A model generated the notes under the pieces. That model saw only the letters and a list, made by a program, of their open reading frames with translations. It made no database searches and had not been told where the DNA came from. From an uncultured Lachnospiraceae bacterium (GTDB taxonomy: Bacteria > Bacillota > Clostridia > Lachnospirales > Lachnospiraceae), in the NCBI GenBank assembly GCA_900539715.1, contig UQDA01000002.1:124001-188000 (forward strand): a stretch of DNA of 64,000 nt. Direction: 5' to 3'. Numbering within the stretch: position 1 is the first letter of the stretch; each line of letters opens with the position of its first letter. The translations under genes were made by a program, and so were the position numbers. Of this stretch, positions 50,039 through 59,103 are shown in pieces.

Positions 50039-53008
50039 CTAAATGATTTCCTCTAAAAGCTGCTCGAATTCTTCGCTTCCCATGAGCACCTTACGGGGCT
50101 TTGTCCCCTCTTCTTCTCCAACAACTCCCATGTCCGCCAGCTGATCCATAATGCGTGCGGCACGGTTAAAACCTATCTTAAACATACGCTGAAGCATACC
50201 GATGGAAGCCTTGTCCTTATCGATGATAAGGCGCCCTGCATCCGCAAAATAAGCGTCATATTCTGAACCGCCCGACGCACCCGCCGTGCTGGATGAGCCC
50301 ATATCCTTCAGCTTTTCTTCTACGTCCTGATTATAGACGTTTCCGATATTCTGGTTTTTAAGGTAATCCACTACCGCAGAAACCTCCCCATCCGAAACGA
50401 AAGCGCCCTGCACCCGCACCGGCTTGGAGTAACCCTGAGGGTAAAAGAGCATATCGCCCTTGCCAAGCAGTTTTTCCGCGCCGTTCATGTCCAATATCGT
50501 ACGGGAATCAACACCACTTGATACTGCGAATGCCACACGGCTCGGCATATTCGCCTTGATAAGTCCTGTGATGACGTCCACAGACGGGCGCTGGGTTGCA
50601 ATTATCAGATGGATGCCCGCAGCCCGCGCCAGCTGTGCGAGGCGGCAGATGGATTCCTCCACTTCGCCCGGTGCAACCATCATCAAATCCGCAAGCTCGT
50701 CTACTATGATAACTATCTGCGGCATCTTTTCCGGAAGCCCGGTTTCCCCCTTTTGCTTGAGCTCTTCCATTTTCTGGTTGAACCCCTTTAAGTCGCGCAC
50801 GTTGTAATCGGCAAATTTCTTGTAGCGGTCAGTCATCTCCGCCACACCCCACTGCAGGGCAGCAGACGCCTTTTTAGGGTCTGTGACCACAGGGATGAGC
50901 AGATGTGGTATTCCGTTATAAACGCTTAATTCCACAACCTTCGGATCAACGAGTATCAGCTTGACTTCGGAAGGCTCTGCTTTGTATAAGATGCTCATGA
51001 TCAGCGTATTGATGCATACGGATTTTCCCGAACCTGTCGATCCGGCGATGAGCATATGAGGCATTTTGGCAATATCGGACACAACGGTCTTACCTCCGAT
51101 ATCCTTTCCGACCGCAAATGCAAGCTTAGAAGAAAATTCCTGAAATTCCTTCGTTTCCAGCAGCTCCCGCAGCCCGACTGCCGTATTTTCCTTATTAGGG
51201 ACCTCGATACCAATGGCAGCCTTTCCGGGGATAGGCGCTTCGATACGGATATCCGTTGCCGCCAGATTCAGTTTAATATCGTCCGTCAGGCTCAATATCC
51301 TGCTCACCTTTATCCCCTGCTCCGGCTGAAGCTCATAGCGGGTCACTGCAGGTCCCTGACTGATATCGGTAATAGTCACCCTGACGCCGAATGTCTGTAG
51401 CGTCTCCTGCAGGCGCATTGCCGTTTCCTTTAATTCATGAACACCGTCGCTGTTGTTTTTGCGTTCCGCCTTCCTAAGCAGCGATAACGGCGGCTTTTGA
51501 TAGGGCGGCTTTGCCGCTGCCGCCTTCGCTTCTTTTTCAGCATAAAATGCCGCGTCCGCAACCCGGAACGTCTTTGCCCCGTTCGTCTGTCCTGCCGGAG
51601 CATCGGAAAAGACCTTCGTCTCTGAAACGCTTTGACGAAAAGCTGCCGTCGGACGGGGCTTTTCCTGCTTCACAGCCTCTGTGGCCTCTCTTTTGAGCAT
51701 ATCGTCTGAGGCGGCTGGCTTTTGCTCTGCTTTCGGTGAAAAACAGATTTCCTTCATATCCCGATAAACGTCCGCTTCCGGAACGACAATGCTCTCCACT
51801 TGCTCCGGCGCCCTGTCCGGAACGGGCTCCAATGCCGGAGCCGGCATCTCTCTCCACAGTTTGCTCTCTATGCAGCCGTCTTCTTCCACGGATGTCTTGC
51901 CGGTTCCCTCCTCTGCAAAAGGAACCTCCCGGTTGGCTGCGCTGTCCGAAACGACAGTCTCTTCAAAATCCTGCTGCATCGTATGGATATTGATACGGTC
52001 AAAATCCATACCTGTCGCTTCCATCGGCACTGCGGTTCGTTTTTCGACTGTTTCGCTTACCGTTTCCGTAAGTGTTATCTCATGCATATCCTCAGGCGTT
52101 TTTTTGGGAAGGTTTCTTTTTAAGTCAGTGCTCTCCATCACACCGGGTGCTTTTAAAGATGCCTGCAATATGTACTGTGCATCCTGACGCGCCTGTTCTT
52201 CTTCCTTAAGACGCAGCCGCTCCGCCCTCTTTGCTTCCGCCTCCAGACGCCGTGCTTCTGCCTGCTCCAGACGCCTGCGGCTCCGCTCTTCCGCCTCTTC
52301 CTGCCGCCTTGCGTAACGTTCCTGATTCTCCTCCCGACGCCTTTCGCTGCGCTCCCGATATAATATCGCATCCGTTTTAGCCGTCTCATAAACATAACGT
52401 CCGGAATTTTTTACGCTGTTGACAAAGGAACGCTCCGTAATAATGACCGTACAGATAATTGCCAGGACAAGGACTAAAAGCACCGTTCCTATCAGGCCCA
52501 GGAAATGCTGTAAAAGCCATGCGACAGAGCCGGATATCACACCGCCTCCCGCCCTGTGGTCTGCACTGTCCGTATAAATGTCTTTCAGGGAATACTCCGC
52601 CATCGAAACGCTTCCCTGTGAAATAAGGGCACATACTACTCCGATAAGCAGAAACAGAACGATACCGGCCGTCAGCTTCATGTAAGCTACTCGGTTGCCC
52701 TGATTGGAAATTCCAAAGGCAATCGCCACAAATGCCAAAATCGGCAGTGCATATGCGGTCAGTCCAAAAATGCCGAACATCACGCGGCTTATTTTGTCCC
52801 CTACGACGCCAATGACGCCGAAATTACATAAAAACAGCAGTATCGTCAAAGCAAATACCCCTATCAGTATGACCTCATTGACGATCGCATTCTGCCCCTG
52901 TATCTGTGCAGCGTTCCTTTTGGAAGAGGAACTGCCCTTTTTCTTCTGTGAACTGCTTCTGCCGGAGGCAGAAGACTTTTTTCTGCCCCTTTGTGCAGAT
53001 GCTGCCAT
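50039..53008 (-). CDS. DNA translocase FtsK/SpoIIIE
   Basis: A 989-residue protein with a basic N-terminus, four membrane helices (about 43-190), a long charged linker with an R/E-rich coiled segment (about 205-270), and a motor domain with Walker A GSTGSGKS (about 655-662), Walker B IVIIVDELADLMMV and a C-terminal gamma winged helix (IDKDKASIGMLQRMFKIGFNRAARIMDQL). It pumps DNA through the septum in division or sporulation. The ATG at 53008 has GGAGG upstream. It follows tepA, as spoIIIE does in Bacillus. Confidence 0.96.
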   Translation of the reverse strand: MAASAQRGRKKSSASGRSSSQKKKGSSSSKRNAAQIQGQNAIVNEVILIGVFALTILLFLCNFGVIGVVGDKISRVMFGIFGLTAYALPILAFVAIAFGISNQGNRVAYMKLTAGIVLFLLIGVVCALISQGSVSMAEYSLKDIYTDSADHRAGGGVISGSVAWLLQHFLGLIGTVLLVLVLAIICTVIITERSFVNSVKNSGRYVYETAKTDAILYRERSERRREENQERYARRQEEAEERSRRRLEQAEARRLEAEAKRAERLRLKEEEQARQDAQYILQASLKAPGVMESTDLKRNLPKKTPEDMHEITLTETVSETVEKRTAVPMEATGMDFDRINIHTMQQDFEETVVSDSAANREVPFAEEGTGKTSVEEDGCIESKLWREMPAPALEPVPDRAPEQVESIVVPEADVYRDMKEICFSPKAEQKPAASDDMLKREATEAVKQEKPRPTAAFRQSVSETKVFSDAPAGQTNGAKTFRVADAAFYAEKEAKAAAAKPPYQKPPLSLLRKAERKNNSDGVHELKETAMRLQETLQTFGVRVTITDISQGPAVTRYELQPEQGIKVSRILSLTDDIKLNLAATDIRIEAPIPGKAAIGIEVPNKENTAVGLRELLETKEFQEFSSKLAFAVGKDIGGKTVVSDIAKMPHMLIAGSTGSGKSVCINTLIMSILYKAEPSEVKLILVDPKVVELSVYNGIPHLLIPVVTDPKKASAALQWGVAEMTDRYKKFADYNVRDLKGFNQKMEELKQKGETGLPEKMPQIVIIVDELADLMMVAPGEVEESICRLAQLARAAGIHLIIATQRPSVDVITGLIKANMPSRVAFAVSSGVDSRTILDMNGAEKLLGKGDMLFYPQGYSKPVRVQGAFVSDGEVSAVVDYLKNQNIGNVYNQDVEEKLKDMGSSSTAGASGGSEYDAYFADAGRLIIDKDKASIGMLQRMFKIGFNRAARIMDQLADMGVVGEEEGTKPRKVLMGSEEFEQLLEEII

Positions 53009-53029
53009 AATACTTTCCTCCATTTTTGA

Positions 53030-53081
53030 CAGTATGCCCTCAGTCTGCGGCGCAAAAGTCCGATATCCTGAGGGTATACTG
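53030..53081 (-). promoter_or_regulatory. Hairpin in the ftsK 5' leader
   Basis: Minus-strand CAGTATACCCTCAG (53081-53068) pairs with CTGAGGGCATACTG (53043-53030), 13 of 14 positions, around a 24-base loop. No U-tract follows, so it is not a terminator. The left arm begins about where the transcript should start. Confidence 0.65.
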
Positions 53082-53085
53082 TTTT

Positions 53086-53114
53086 AGTATATCACTTTAT
53101 CCTCTTCTTGTCAC
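53086..53114 (-). promoter_or_regulatory. ftsK promoter
   Basis: Minus-strand GTGACA (53114-53109), 17-base spacer, TATACT (53091-53086), overlapping the 3' end of tepA. Confidence 0.6.
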
Positions 53115-53820
53115 TATCGCTGTTTTTCTTTTTCTGAACAGAGGCTTTTTGTCCGATGAGCTGATGCAGTTTTTTCATCGCGTCACTGATGCCTCCCACT
53201 TCCGAAATGATACCCTCCCGCACTGCCTCCCTGCCGACCAGTATCGTACCCAGATCTTTTGTGAGCATTCCCTGATTCATCATAAGCGCCTCCATACGGG
53301 ACTGCGTTATATTGCAGTGTCCGCACACAAATCCGGTTATTCTGTCCTGAATCTGCTTGAAATAATCAAATGTCTGAGGTGCGCCGATTACCGTCCCGTT
53401 CATTCTTACCGGATGGATGACCATCGTACCCGTAGGAACAATGAACGAGTAGTCGGTGCTCACTGCTATCGGAACCCCAATGGAATGGCTGCCACCCAGC
53501 ACGAGGGATACAGTCGGTTTGCTCAGGGACGCTATCATTTCCGCAATGGCAAGCCCCGCTTCCACATCTCCTCCCATTGTATTCAAAAGTACCAGAAGGC
53601 CTCCGATACGACTGCTGTCTTCTATAGCGGCCAACTGCGGGAGCACATGCTCATATTTGGTCGTTTTAGAAGAATTACTCAGATTATCGTGTCCCTCCAC
53701 TTCCCCGATGACAGTCAAAAGGTGTATCGCACCGCTCTCCTGTTCATTTTCCAGCGTCAGCTGACCCGTCTGCTCTATCCTGTCATCCTCATGTTCTTCC
53801 CTGTCTTCTTTTCTTCCCAT
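53092..53820 (-). CDS. tepA: ClpP-like serine protease TepA
   Basis: A 242-residue cytoplasmic ClpP-family protein. The nucleophile is likely S113 in GGSHSIG, with H136 in MVIHPV completing part of the triad. TepA-type proteases are encoded next to spoIIIE in Bacillus, as here. Preceding residues 1-30 are charged and variable. The start is ATG at 53820; its ribosome binding site AGGAGTG lies in the 3' arm of a terminator-like hairpin, and the U-tract touches the start codon. Confidence 0.92.
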   Translation of the reverse strand: MGRKEDREEHEDDRIEQTGQLTLENEQESGAIHLLTVIGEVEGHDNLSNSSKTTKYEHVLPQLAAIEDSSRIGGLLVLLNTMGGDVEAGLAIAEMIASLSKPTVSLVLGGSHSIGVPIAVSTDYSFIVPTGTMVIHPVRMNGTVIGAPQTFDYFKQIQDRITGFVCGHCNITQSRMEALMMNQGMLTKDLGTILVGREAVREGIISEVGGISDAMKKLHQLIGQKASVQKKKNSDSDKKRIK

Positions 53821-53873
53821 AAAAAAATCACTCCTGCCTTCCGTATTTTTTAGGAAGTATGTGCAGGAGTGAT
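53821..53873 (-). terminator. Terminator-like hairpin overlapping the tepA ribosome binding site
   Basis: Minus-strand ATCACTCCTGC pairs perfectly with GCAGGAGTGAT (11 bp), with an inner CTTCC/GGAAG stem and a 5-base bulge, followed by TTTTTTT. It starts 5 bases after the stop of the upstream membrane-protein gene and ends at the tepA start codon. It may terminate the upstream transcript or control tepA. Confidence 0.85.
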
Positions 53874-53878
53874 GCTCG

Positions 53879-55291
53879 TTATACGTCAAAATCATCGTTA
53901 TCTGCCACCGGAATCTCATAATACATCTGCTCCGGCGCAGGTTCAAATCCGTAATTCATCTCTTTTCTCACATGTCGTTTCGGCACCGGAAGCGGATTAT
54001 CCAGATATTCACCCGGTGCAGGCGATACCGTACTCTTTTCCAAAGCTGTTTTTCTGCATTTCATGATAACTCCTATCGCTGCCGGCTCCCTGCATACAAA
54101 AATGCCCGTTACCGCAGCCCCTGCTGTTGCCGAAAGCGCCAGAAAACGCAGTGCCTGTCCCTGTAAACCTACCGACGCTGCCTGTTCTGTAATAAACAGG
54201 AACAAAAACGGGAGTATCCATCGCACTGTCTCTCTTGTCTTTTGAGCACGCTCAAAAAACAACGGCAAAAAGGCGGTGAGATACGCCAATAATGCGAGTA
54301 TATATTCCGAAAGCAGCGGGCTGTGCAGCATTACGGGAAAGCTGCGTATTTTTTCCATAAAGAACCATGACCTCAGCAGCTCCAAAATATCCCTCTGAAT
54401 GCCATACATTTTTCCAAATCCGATACACCACACCGCTGCCCCGACCAAAATCCCCGACATCGCAGTACACAAAAACATCACCAGACCTTTATATGTAGCC
54501 GCGCGAAAGGGGGGTGTTGCCTGACGGCAATGAATTCCGGTACGCATACGAGCCTTGCACACGGTTTCATCCGGTACGGCATCTCCGAACGGAAGCAGCA
54601 AAAAAGCGCACAGCCGTATGTCCGCAAGACAGACAATGCCGCACAAAAAGCCAAAGAATACGAGTCCCGGGATATCCCTTCCGCATGGCTTTCGCATATA
54701 GTTCTTTAAGAAACGACGGACACACACGATACAGACAAGCTCTGCTCCTGCCAACAGAAACAGAATATTCTGCAGATCTGCCACATATATCCCTGTAGAG
54801 AGCGGAGAAAGCAGGATAACAGCTGTCATCATAAAAACTGCGCTCCAAAACCCCGACAGAAAAAACACTGCTCCAAAAGCCAGTACGCTTCCGAACACCT
54901 GGCAGAACAGATTTCCCCAAAACAGCGTTTCAGAATGCGGCCCCATATGCAGGCCTCCCGCCGGGATATGGATGATACGCCCCGCCAGTAAAACAGCCGT
55001 AAGACAAAACGCTGCCGTACAGACCGCCGCCGGCCTGACGCCTCCCCTGCGCCGTCCGTGCATCCTGTCCTTTTTCTTCCCCGAGTGCCGCCCTGTTTTT
55101 CTCCGCGCCCCAAAAAGCTTTGCCGGTAAAATGATGAGCAACACAAATCCCGCCAGCAGTCCTCCATTCAAAAAAACGTATTGTCCCTCCGAAAGTCCCA
55201 ACAGCGCCGACACCGCCGCCGTTGTCTGGAAAAAGCCAAAGCACAGAGCTGCCGCATAGACCGCCCAGAGCGCCTTTACCATCTTTTTCAT
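53879..55291 (-). CDS. Polytopic membrane protein with acidic C-terminal tail, function unknown
   Basis: A 470-residue membrane protein with about nine helices, a basic cytoplasmic-type loop (about residues 60-85) and a conspicuous soluble tail of about 40 residues ending PEQMYYEIPVADNDDFDV. I recall similar tails on uncharacterised membrane proteins of Lachnospiraceae, but no function is known. Start ATG at 55291 follows GGGGGG. It lies 57 bases after metY and before tepA; low-quality termination may link it to metY. Confidence 0.7.
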   Translation of the reverse strand: MKKMVKALWAVYAAALCFGFFQTTAAVSALLGLSEGQYVFLNGGLLAGFVLLIILPAKLFGARRKTGRHSGKKKDRMHGRRRGGVRPAAVCTAAFCLTAVLLAGRIIHIPAGGLHMGPHSETLFWGNLFCQVFGSVLAFGAVFFLSGFWSAVFMMTAVILLSPLSTGIYVADLQNILFLLAGAELVCIVCVRRFLKNYMRKPCGRDIPGLVFFGFLCGIVCLADIRLCAFLLLPFGDAVPDETVCKARMRTGIHCRQATPPFRAATYKGLVMFLCTAMSGILVGAAVWCIGFGKMYGIQRDILELLRSWFFMEKIRSFPVMLHSPLLSEYILALLAYLTAFLPLFFERAQKTRETVRWILPFLFLFITEQAASVGLQGQALRFLALSATAGAAVTGIFVCREPAAIGVIMKCRKTALEKSTVSPAPGEYLDNPLPVPKRHVRKEMNYGFEPAPEQMYYEIPVADNDDFDV

Positions 55292-55347
55292 CCGGAACCC
55301 CCCTCTTTTGGAAAAAAGCATCCCGCTGTAAACGAAGGATATATGTC

Positions 55348-56613
55348 CTACAGCGCCTGTTCCAAATCTGCGATGATGTCGTCAATATGTTCCAAACCAA
55401 CAGACAAACGGATCATATCCGGTGCAACTCCGGCTTCTTTTAACTGCTCGTCATTCATCTGCCTGTGGGTATGGCTCGCCGGATGAAGCCCGCAGGTGCG
55501 GGCGTCTGCCACATGGGTAACGATAGCTGCCAGCTTCAATCTGTCCATCATCTCTTCCGCCGCTTTCCTGCCGCCTTTTAACCCAAAGGAAATCACGCCG
55601 CACGTCCCCTTCGGCATATATTTCTGAGCCAGCTCATAATATTTACTGCTCTTTAAGCCCGGATAATTCACCCATGCCACCTTCTCGTGCGCTTCCAGAA
55701 ATTCTGCGGTTTTCTGTGCATTGAAGCAATGACGTTCCATGCGCAACGGAAGTGTTTCCAGGCCTACATTTAATAAAAATGCGTTCTGCGGAGACTGCAT
55801 CGGCCCGAGATCTCTCATCAGCTGGGCACTGGCCTTTGTAATATAAGCCGCCTTGCCAAACTTTTCTGTATATACGACTCCATGATAGGACTCATCAGGC
55901 GTACATAAACCGGGGAATTTGTCAGGATATGCCGCCCAGTCAAAATTGCCGGAATCCACGATGGCTCCGCCCAGACTCATGGCATGTCCATCCATGTACT
56001 TGGTCGTTGAATGAGTCACAATATCGGCTCCCCACTCAAACGGATTGCAGTTGATGGGGGTCGGAAACGTGTTGTCCACGATAAGGGGAACGTGATGCTC
56101 ATGCGCCGCTTTTGCAAATTTTTCAATATCCAAAACAACCAGTGCCGGATTCGCGATGGCCTCCGCAACAACACATTTTGTATTAGGCAAAAATGCCTTG
56201 CAGAGCGTTTCGTAATCCGCGTCAGGATCTACCACAGTGCAGGAAATCCCCATCTTCTTCATCGTAACGGTCAGCAGATTAAACGTACCGCCGTATACGG
56301 TGGAGGACAGCACCACATGATCGCCTGCCTCGCAGATATTGAATATTGCAAAATGATTGGCAGCCTGCCCGGAAGAAGTCAGCATCGCTGCCGCACCGCC
56401 TTCAAGCTCACATATCTTTGCAGCCACACAGTCATTTGTCGGATTTGCCAGACGACTGTAAAAATATCCGGATTCCTCCAAATCAAAAAGCCGTCCCATC
56501 TGCTCTGATGTCTCATATTTAAAAGTCGTACTCTGATAAATGGGCAGCACCCTCGGCTCACCGTTTTTGGGCTTCCAGCCGGACTGGATGCATATCGTCT
56601 CTTTTGCGTACAT
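55348..56613 (-). CDS. metY: O-acetylhomoserine sulfhydrylase-type Cys/Met metabolism PLP enzyme
   Basis: A 421-residue fold-type I PLP enzyme with PLP lysine K205 in HSTTKYMDGH, and the segments SSTVYGGTFNLL and VDNTFPTPINCNPFEWGADI. The length fits MetY, which makes homocysteine from O-acetylhomoserine and sulfide; a close relative, methionine gamma-lyase, cannot be excluded. No SAM-box or T-box fits in the 36-base gap to yebC, so it may be read through from yebC. Confidence 0.87.
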   Translation of the reverse strand: MYAKETICIQSGWKPKNGEPRVLPIYQSTTFKYETSEQMGRLFDLEESGYFYSRLANPTNDCVAAKICELEGGAAAMLTSSGQAANHFAIFNICEAGDHVVLSSTVYGGTFNLLTVTMKKMGISCTVVDPDADYETLCKAFLPNTKCVVAEAIANPALVVLDIEKFAKAAHEHHVPLIVDNTFPTPINCNPFEWGADIVTHSTTKYMDGHAMSLGGAIVDSGNFDWAAYPDKFPGLCTPDESYHGVVYTEKFGKAAYITKASAQLMRDLGPMQSPQNAFLLNVGLETLPLRMERHCFNAQKTAEFLEAHEKVAWVNYPGLKSSKYYELAQKYMPKGTCGVISFGLKGGRKAAEEMMDRLKLAAIVTHVADARTCGLHPASHTHRQMNDEQLKEAGVAPDMIRLSVGLEHIDDIIADLEQAL

Positions 56614-56649
56614 AACACATTCCCCGCTTTTGTCAATCTTTTATGTCTG

Positions 56650-57381
56650 TTATTCTTCTTCCCAGTTGTGGTACACCGCCTGCACGTCATCATCCTCGTC
56701 AAGCAGGTCAAGTGTGCGCTGAAGGCCCTTTAATACGGTCTCGTCTGTCACTTTTACATAGTTCTGAGGAATCATCGTCACCTCGGCAGATGCCATCGGA
56801 ATACCCGCCGCCTCTAAAGCTGCGCGCACTTCTTCAAAGCTGTCAGGATCTGTCACGATCTCATAGCTGTCCTCTTCCTCAGAAAAGTCCTCTGCGCCCG
56901 CATCCAAAGCCGTCATCATCAGTTCATCCGCATCTGTCTCATACTCTTCTTTGTCGATGATTATCTGACCCTTTTTATCGAACATAAAAGATACGCAGCC
57001 GGGTGTTCCGATACTTCCGTTTCCTTTTGTGAAGGCACTTCTTACGTTTGCCGCAGTACGATTCTTATTATCTGTCAGGGCGTCTACAATGATAGCGATA
57101 CCGCCGGGGCCATAGCCTTCGTAGGTAACATATTCGTAATTTACATTGCCCACATCTCCGGCAGCTTTCTTGATACCACGCTCTATCGTATCATTAGGCA
57201 TATTGCTCGCTTTCGCTTTTGTAATAACCTGAGCCAGCTTAAAGTTATTGTTCGGATCAGGTCCGCCCTCTTTTACAGCTACCGCAATCTCTCTTCCGAG
57301 GATAGTAAAAATCTTACCCTTAGCAGCGTCATTCTTCTCTTTTTTATGCTTGATGTTCGCAAATTTTGAATGTCCAGACAT
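56650..57381 (-). CDS. YebC/PmpR-family transcriptional regulator
   Basis: A 243-residue TACO1-family protein beginning MSGHSKFANIKHKKEKNDAAKG, with VTYEGYGPGGIAIIVDALTDN and the conserved FMFDKKG segment. Members act as DNA-binding regulators or translation activators (family knowledge). It has a strong promoter of its own and precedes metY. Start ATG at 57381 follows AAAGGAG. Confidence 0.94.
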   Translation of the reverse strand: MSGHSKFANIKHKKEKNDAAKGKIFTILGREIAVAVKEGGPDPNNNFKLAQVITKAKASNMPNDTIERGIKKAAGDVGNVNYEYVTYEGYGPGGIAIIVDALTDNKNRTAANVRSAFTKGNGSIGTPGCVSFMFDKKGQIIIDKEEYETDADELMMTALDAGAEDFSEEEDSYEIVTDPDSFEEVRAALEAAGIPMASAEVTMIPQNYVKVTDETVLKGLQRTLDLLDEDDDVQAVYHNWEEE

Positions 57382-57416
57382 TTCCTTGTCTCCTTTTATC
57401 TTACAGTTTGTTTTTT

Positions 57417-57445
57417 ATCATATCATTTCAGCCGGAAAACGTCAA
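57417..57445 (-). promoter_or_regulatory. yebC promoter
   Basis: Minus-strand TTGACG (57445-57440), 17-base spacer, TATGAT (57422-57417), in the gap between mazF and yebC. A leader of about 30 bases precedes the start. Confidence 0.8.
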
Positions 57446-57462
57446 GAAACAGCAGACTGCCG

Positions 57463-57804
57463 CTATGTATCCAACTGAAGGCTGACTCTTAATGCATGGT
57501 CGACGCGATTCATCACCGGGCCGTCCAAATGACACACCTTGTCTTTGAGTCTCTTTTTATCAATAGTGCGAAGCTGTTCCAGCAGGATGACCGAATCTTT
57601 TTCTATCTGATATTCTCCCGAAAGGATTTCGATATGGGTCGGCAGCTTCGTCTTATTCATCCGTGACGTGATGGCAGCGCAGATGACCGTCGGGCTGTGC
57701 CTGTTTCCAATATCATTCTGGATAATAAGCACCGGACGCACACCGCCCTGCTCCGAGCCGACTACCGGTCTTAGGTCCGCATAATAAATATCTCCGCGTT
57801 TCAC
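57463..57804 (-). CDS. mazF: MazF/EndoA-type mRNA interferase, no antitoxin visible
   Basis: A 113-residue protein very like Bacillus EndoA: RGDIYYADLRPVVGSEQGGVRPV, NDIGNRHSPT, AAITSR and SVILLEQLRTIDK. The arginine in VRPV and threonine in AAIT are the catalytic residues of the family, and both are present. It cleaves single-stranded mRNA. The 92-base gap between alr and mazF cannot encode an antitoxin like MazE/EndoAI, and none lies between mazF and yebC. Gene neighbours (alr) match those of the Bacillus ndoA locus. Confidence 0.93.
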   Translation of the reverse strand: MKRGDIYYADLRPVVGSEQGGVRPVLIIQNDIGNRHSPTVICAAITSRMNKTKLPTHIEILSGEYQIEKDSVILLEQLRTIDKKRLKDKVCHLDGPVMNRVDHALRVSLQLDT

Positions 57805-57825
57805 ATTTTTAACCTGCCTTTCCTT

Positions 57826-57851
57826 TCGCCCGTTTTAAGTTTTTCGGGCGA
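57826..57851 (-). other. Hairpin between alr and mazF
   Basis: Minus-strand TCGCCCG pairs with CGGGCGA around a 12-base A-rich loop, 22 bases before the mazF start. There is no U-tract, so this is not a typical terminator. It could affect mazF mRNA stability or translation. Confidence 0.5.
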
Positions 57852-57896
57852 TAAAGACAGTATTGCCCGCTTTTCGCAAGAGTATTCCGTAAAAAA

Positions 57897-59096
57897 TCAG
57901 TTCCGGAACAGATTTTCATCATGAAAATAGTCGCGCTGGCCGACCTGTTTTCCGCACTTTTCATAAATACGAGGAATCCGTTTCGACAGACAGCAGGCGA
58001 TTTCATAATTAAACCGTCCTGAAAGTGCTCCCAGTTCTTCCATAGAAATATGTTCTGCACCATCCGTACCTATCAGCGTTACGACATCACCGCAGGCAGC
58101 CTCCGGAATATCAGTCACATCCACCATAAACTGGTCCATGCAGACACGCCCCAGGATAGGCGCTCTTTTTCCGCGTATGAGGACTGAGCCTTTATTGGAA
58201 AGACCTCTTGGATATCCGTCCGCATAGCCGACCGGAATAGTTGCCACACGCATCGGTCCGGCTGCCGTAAACGTACCTCCATAGCTGACCTCTCGTCCCG
58301 CCTCCAGATCCTTGACAAAGGCGACACGGCTGTACAGGGAGAGTACAGGCGAAAGATCCGCACTGACACGCGACACCTCTTCAGACGGCCAAAGTCCATA
58401 CAAAATGATACCGGCACGCACCATATCCATCCGGGTATCCGGCAGCTCTAATATCCCTGCACTGTTTGCACAATGACGCAAGGGAATGGATATCCCAAGT
58501 TCCGTCCTGATACGCTCTGCAAATGTATAAAACGCCTGAAACTGTGCGTTCGTCCGCGTTTTATCCGCTTCGTCCGCCGTTGCAAAATGAGTAAAAAGCC
58601 CCTCTATTTCGATTCCGTCTGTTTCTGACGCTTTTTTCACAAAATCAAGTCCGGAATCATCCGGGCGGATACCAATACGGGACATCCCCGTATCTACCGC
58701 GATATGTACTTTCATAACAGAGCCGCAGGAGAGCGCCGCTCTCCCCATATCATGAAGCATCTCCTCCGTAAAAGCCGTCGCGCGGATACTCCGCCGCGCC
58801 ATTTCCTCATAATTTTCAGAAAACGTATATCCGAGCACCATTATCGGTTTTTTAATGCCCGCATCTGCAAGGCTTACCGCTTCTTCCTCCGTTGCTACCG
58901 CATAACCTGAAATACCGGGAAACTGCTCCATTTCTCTTGCCAGCATGACCGCACCATGCCCGTATCCGTCTGCCTTGATGACCGCCAGAACGGGCACATC
59001 CCCGCTGCATCGCGAAATTTCTTCCAGATTGTGATGCAGGGCGTCAATATCGATTTTTGCCCATCCCCTGCTATATTTTAACGCGTCTTGTTTCAT
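57897..59096 (-). CDS. alr: Alanine racemase
   Basis: A 399-residue fold-type III PLP enzyme with PLP lysine K41 in VIKADGYGHG, the MSRIGIRPDD segment and the C-terminal MDQFMVDVTDIP, which carries the region of the catalytic tyrosine partner. It makes D-alanine for peptidoglycan. The ATG at 59096 overlaps the end of the NAD(P)HX gene closely, with GGAGG 12 bases upstream, longer than ideal. It forms a unit with the NAD(P)HX repair gene and mazF. Confidence 0.96.
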   Translation of the reverse strand: MKQDALKYSRGWAKIDIDALHHNLEEISRCSGDVPVLAVIKADGYGHGAVMLAREMEQFPGISGYAVATEEEAVSLADAGIKKPIMVLGYTFSENYEEMARRSIRATAFTEEMLHDMGRAALSCGSVMKVHIAVDTGMSRIGIRPDDSGLDFVKKASETDGIEIEGLFTHFATADEADKTRTNAQFQAFYTFAERIRTELGISIPLRHCANSAGILELPDTRMDMVRAGIILYGLWPSEEVSRVSADLSPVLSLYSRVAFVKDLEAGREVSYGGTFTAAGPMRVATIPVGYADGYPRGLSNKGSVLIRGKRAPILGRVCMDQFMVDVTDIPEAACGDVVTLIGTDGAEHISMEELGALSGRFNYEIACCLSKRIPRIYEKCGKQVGQRDYFHDENLFRN

Positions 59097-59103
59097 GTTA
59101 AGG

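Noticed and set aside
55292..55347. Terminator after metY
   Set aside because: Only a 4-bp stem before a T-tract is visible, too weak to call.
56614..56649. SAM riboswitch or T-box upstream of metY
   Set aside because: Only 36 bases separate metY from yebC, too short for either structure.
57809..58063. 84-codon minus-strand frame between alr and mazF considered as an antitoxin
   Set aside because: It lies mostly inside the alr C-terminus in another frame and has no ribbon-helix-helix or AbrB pattern.
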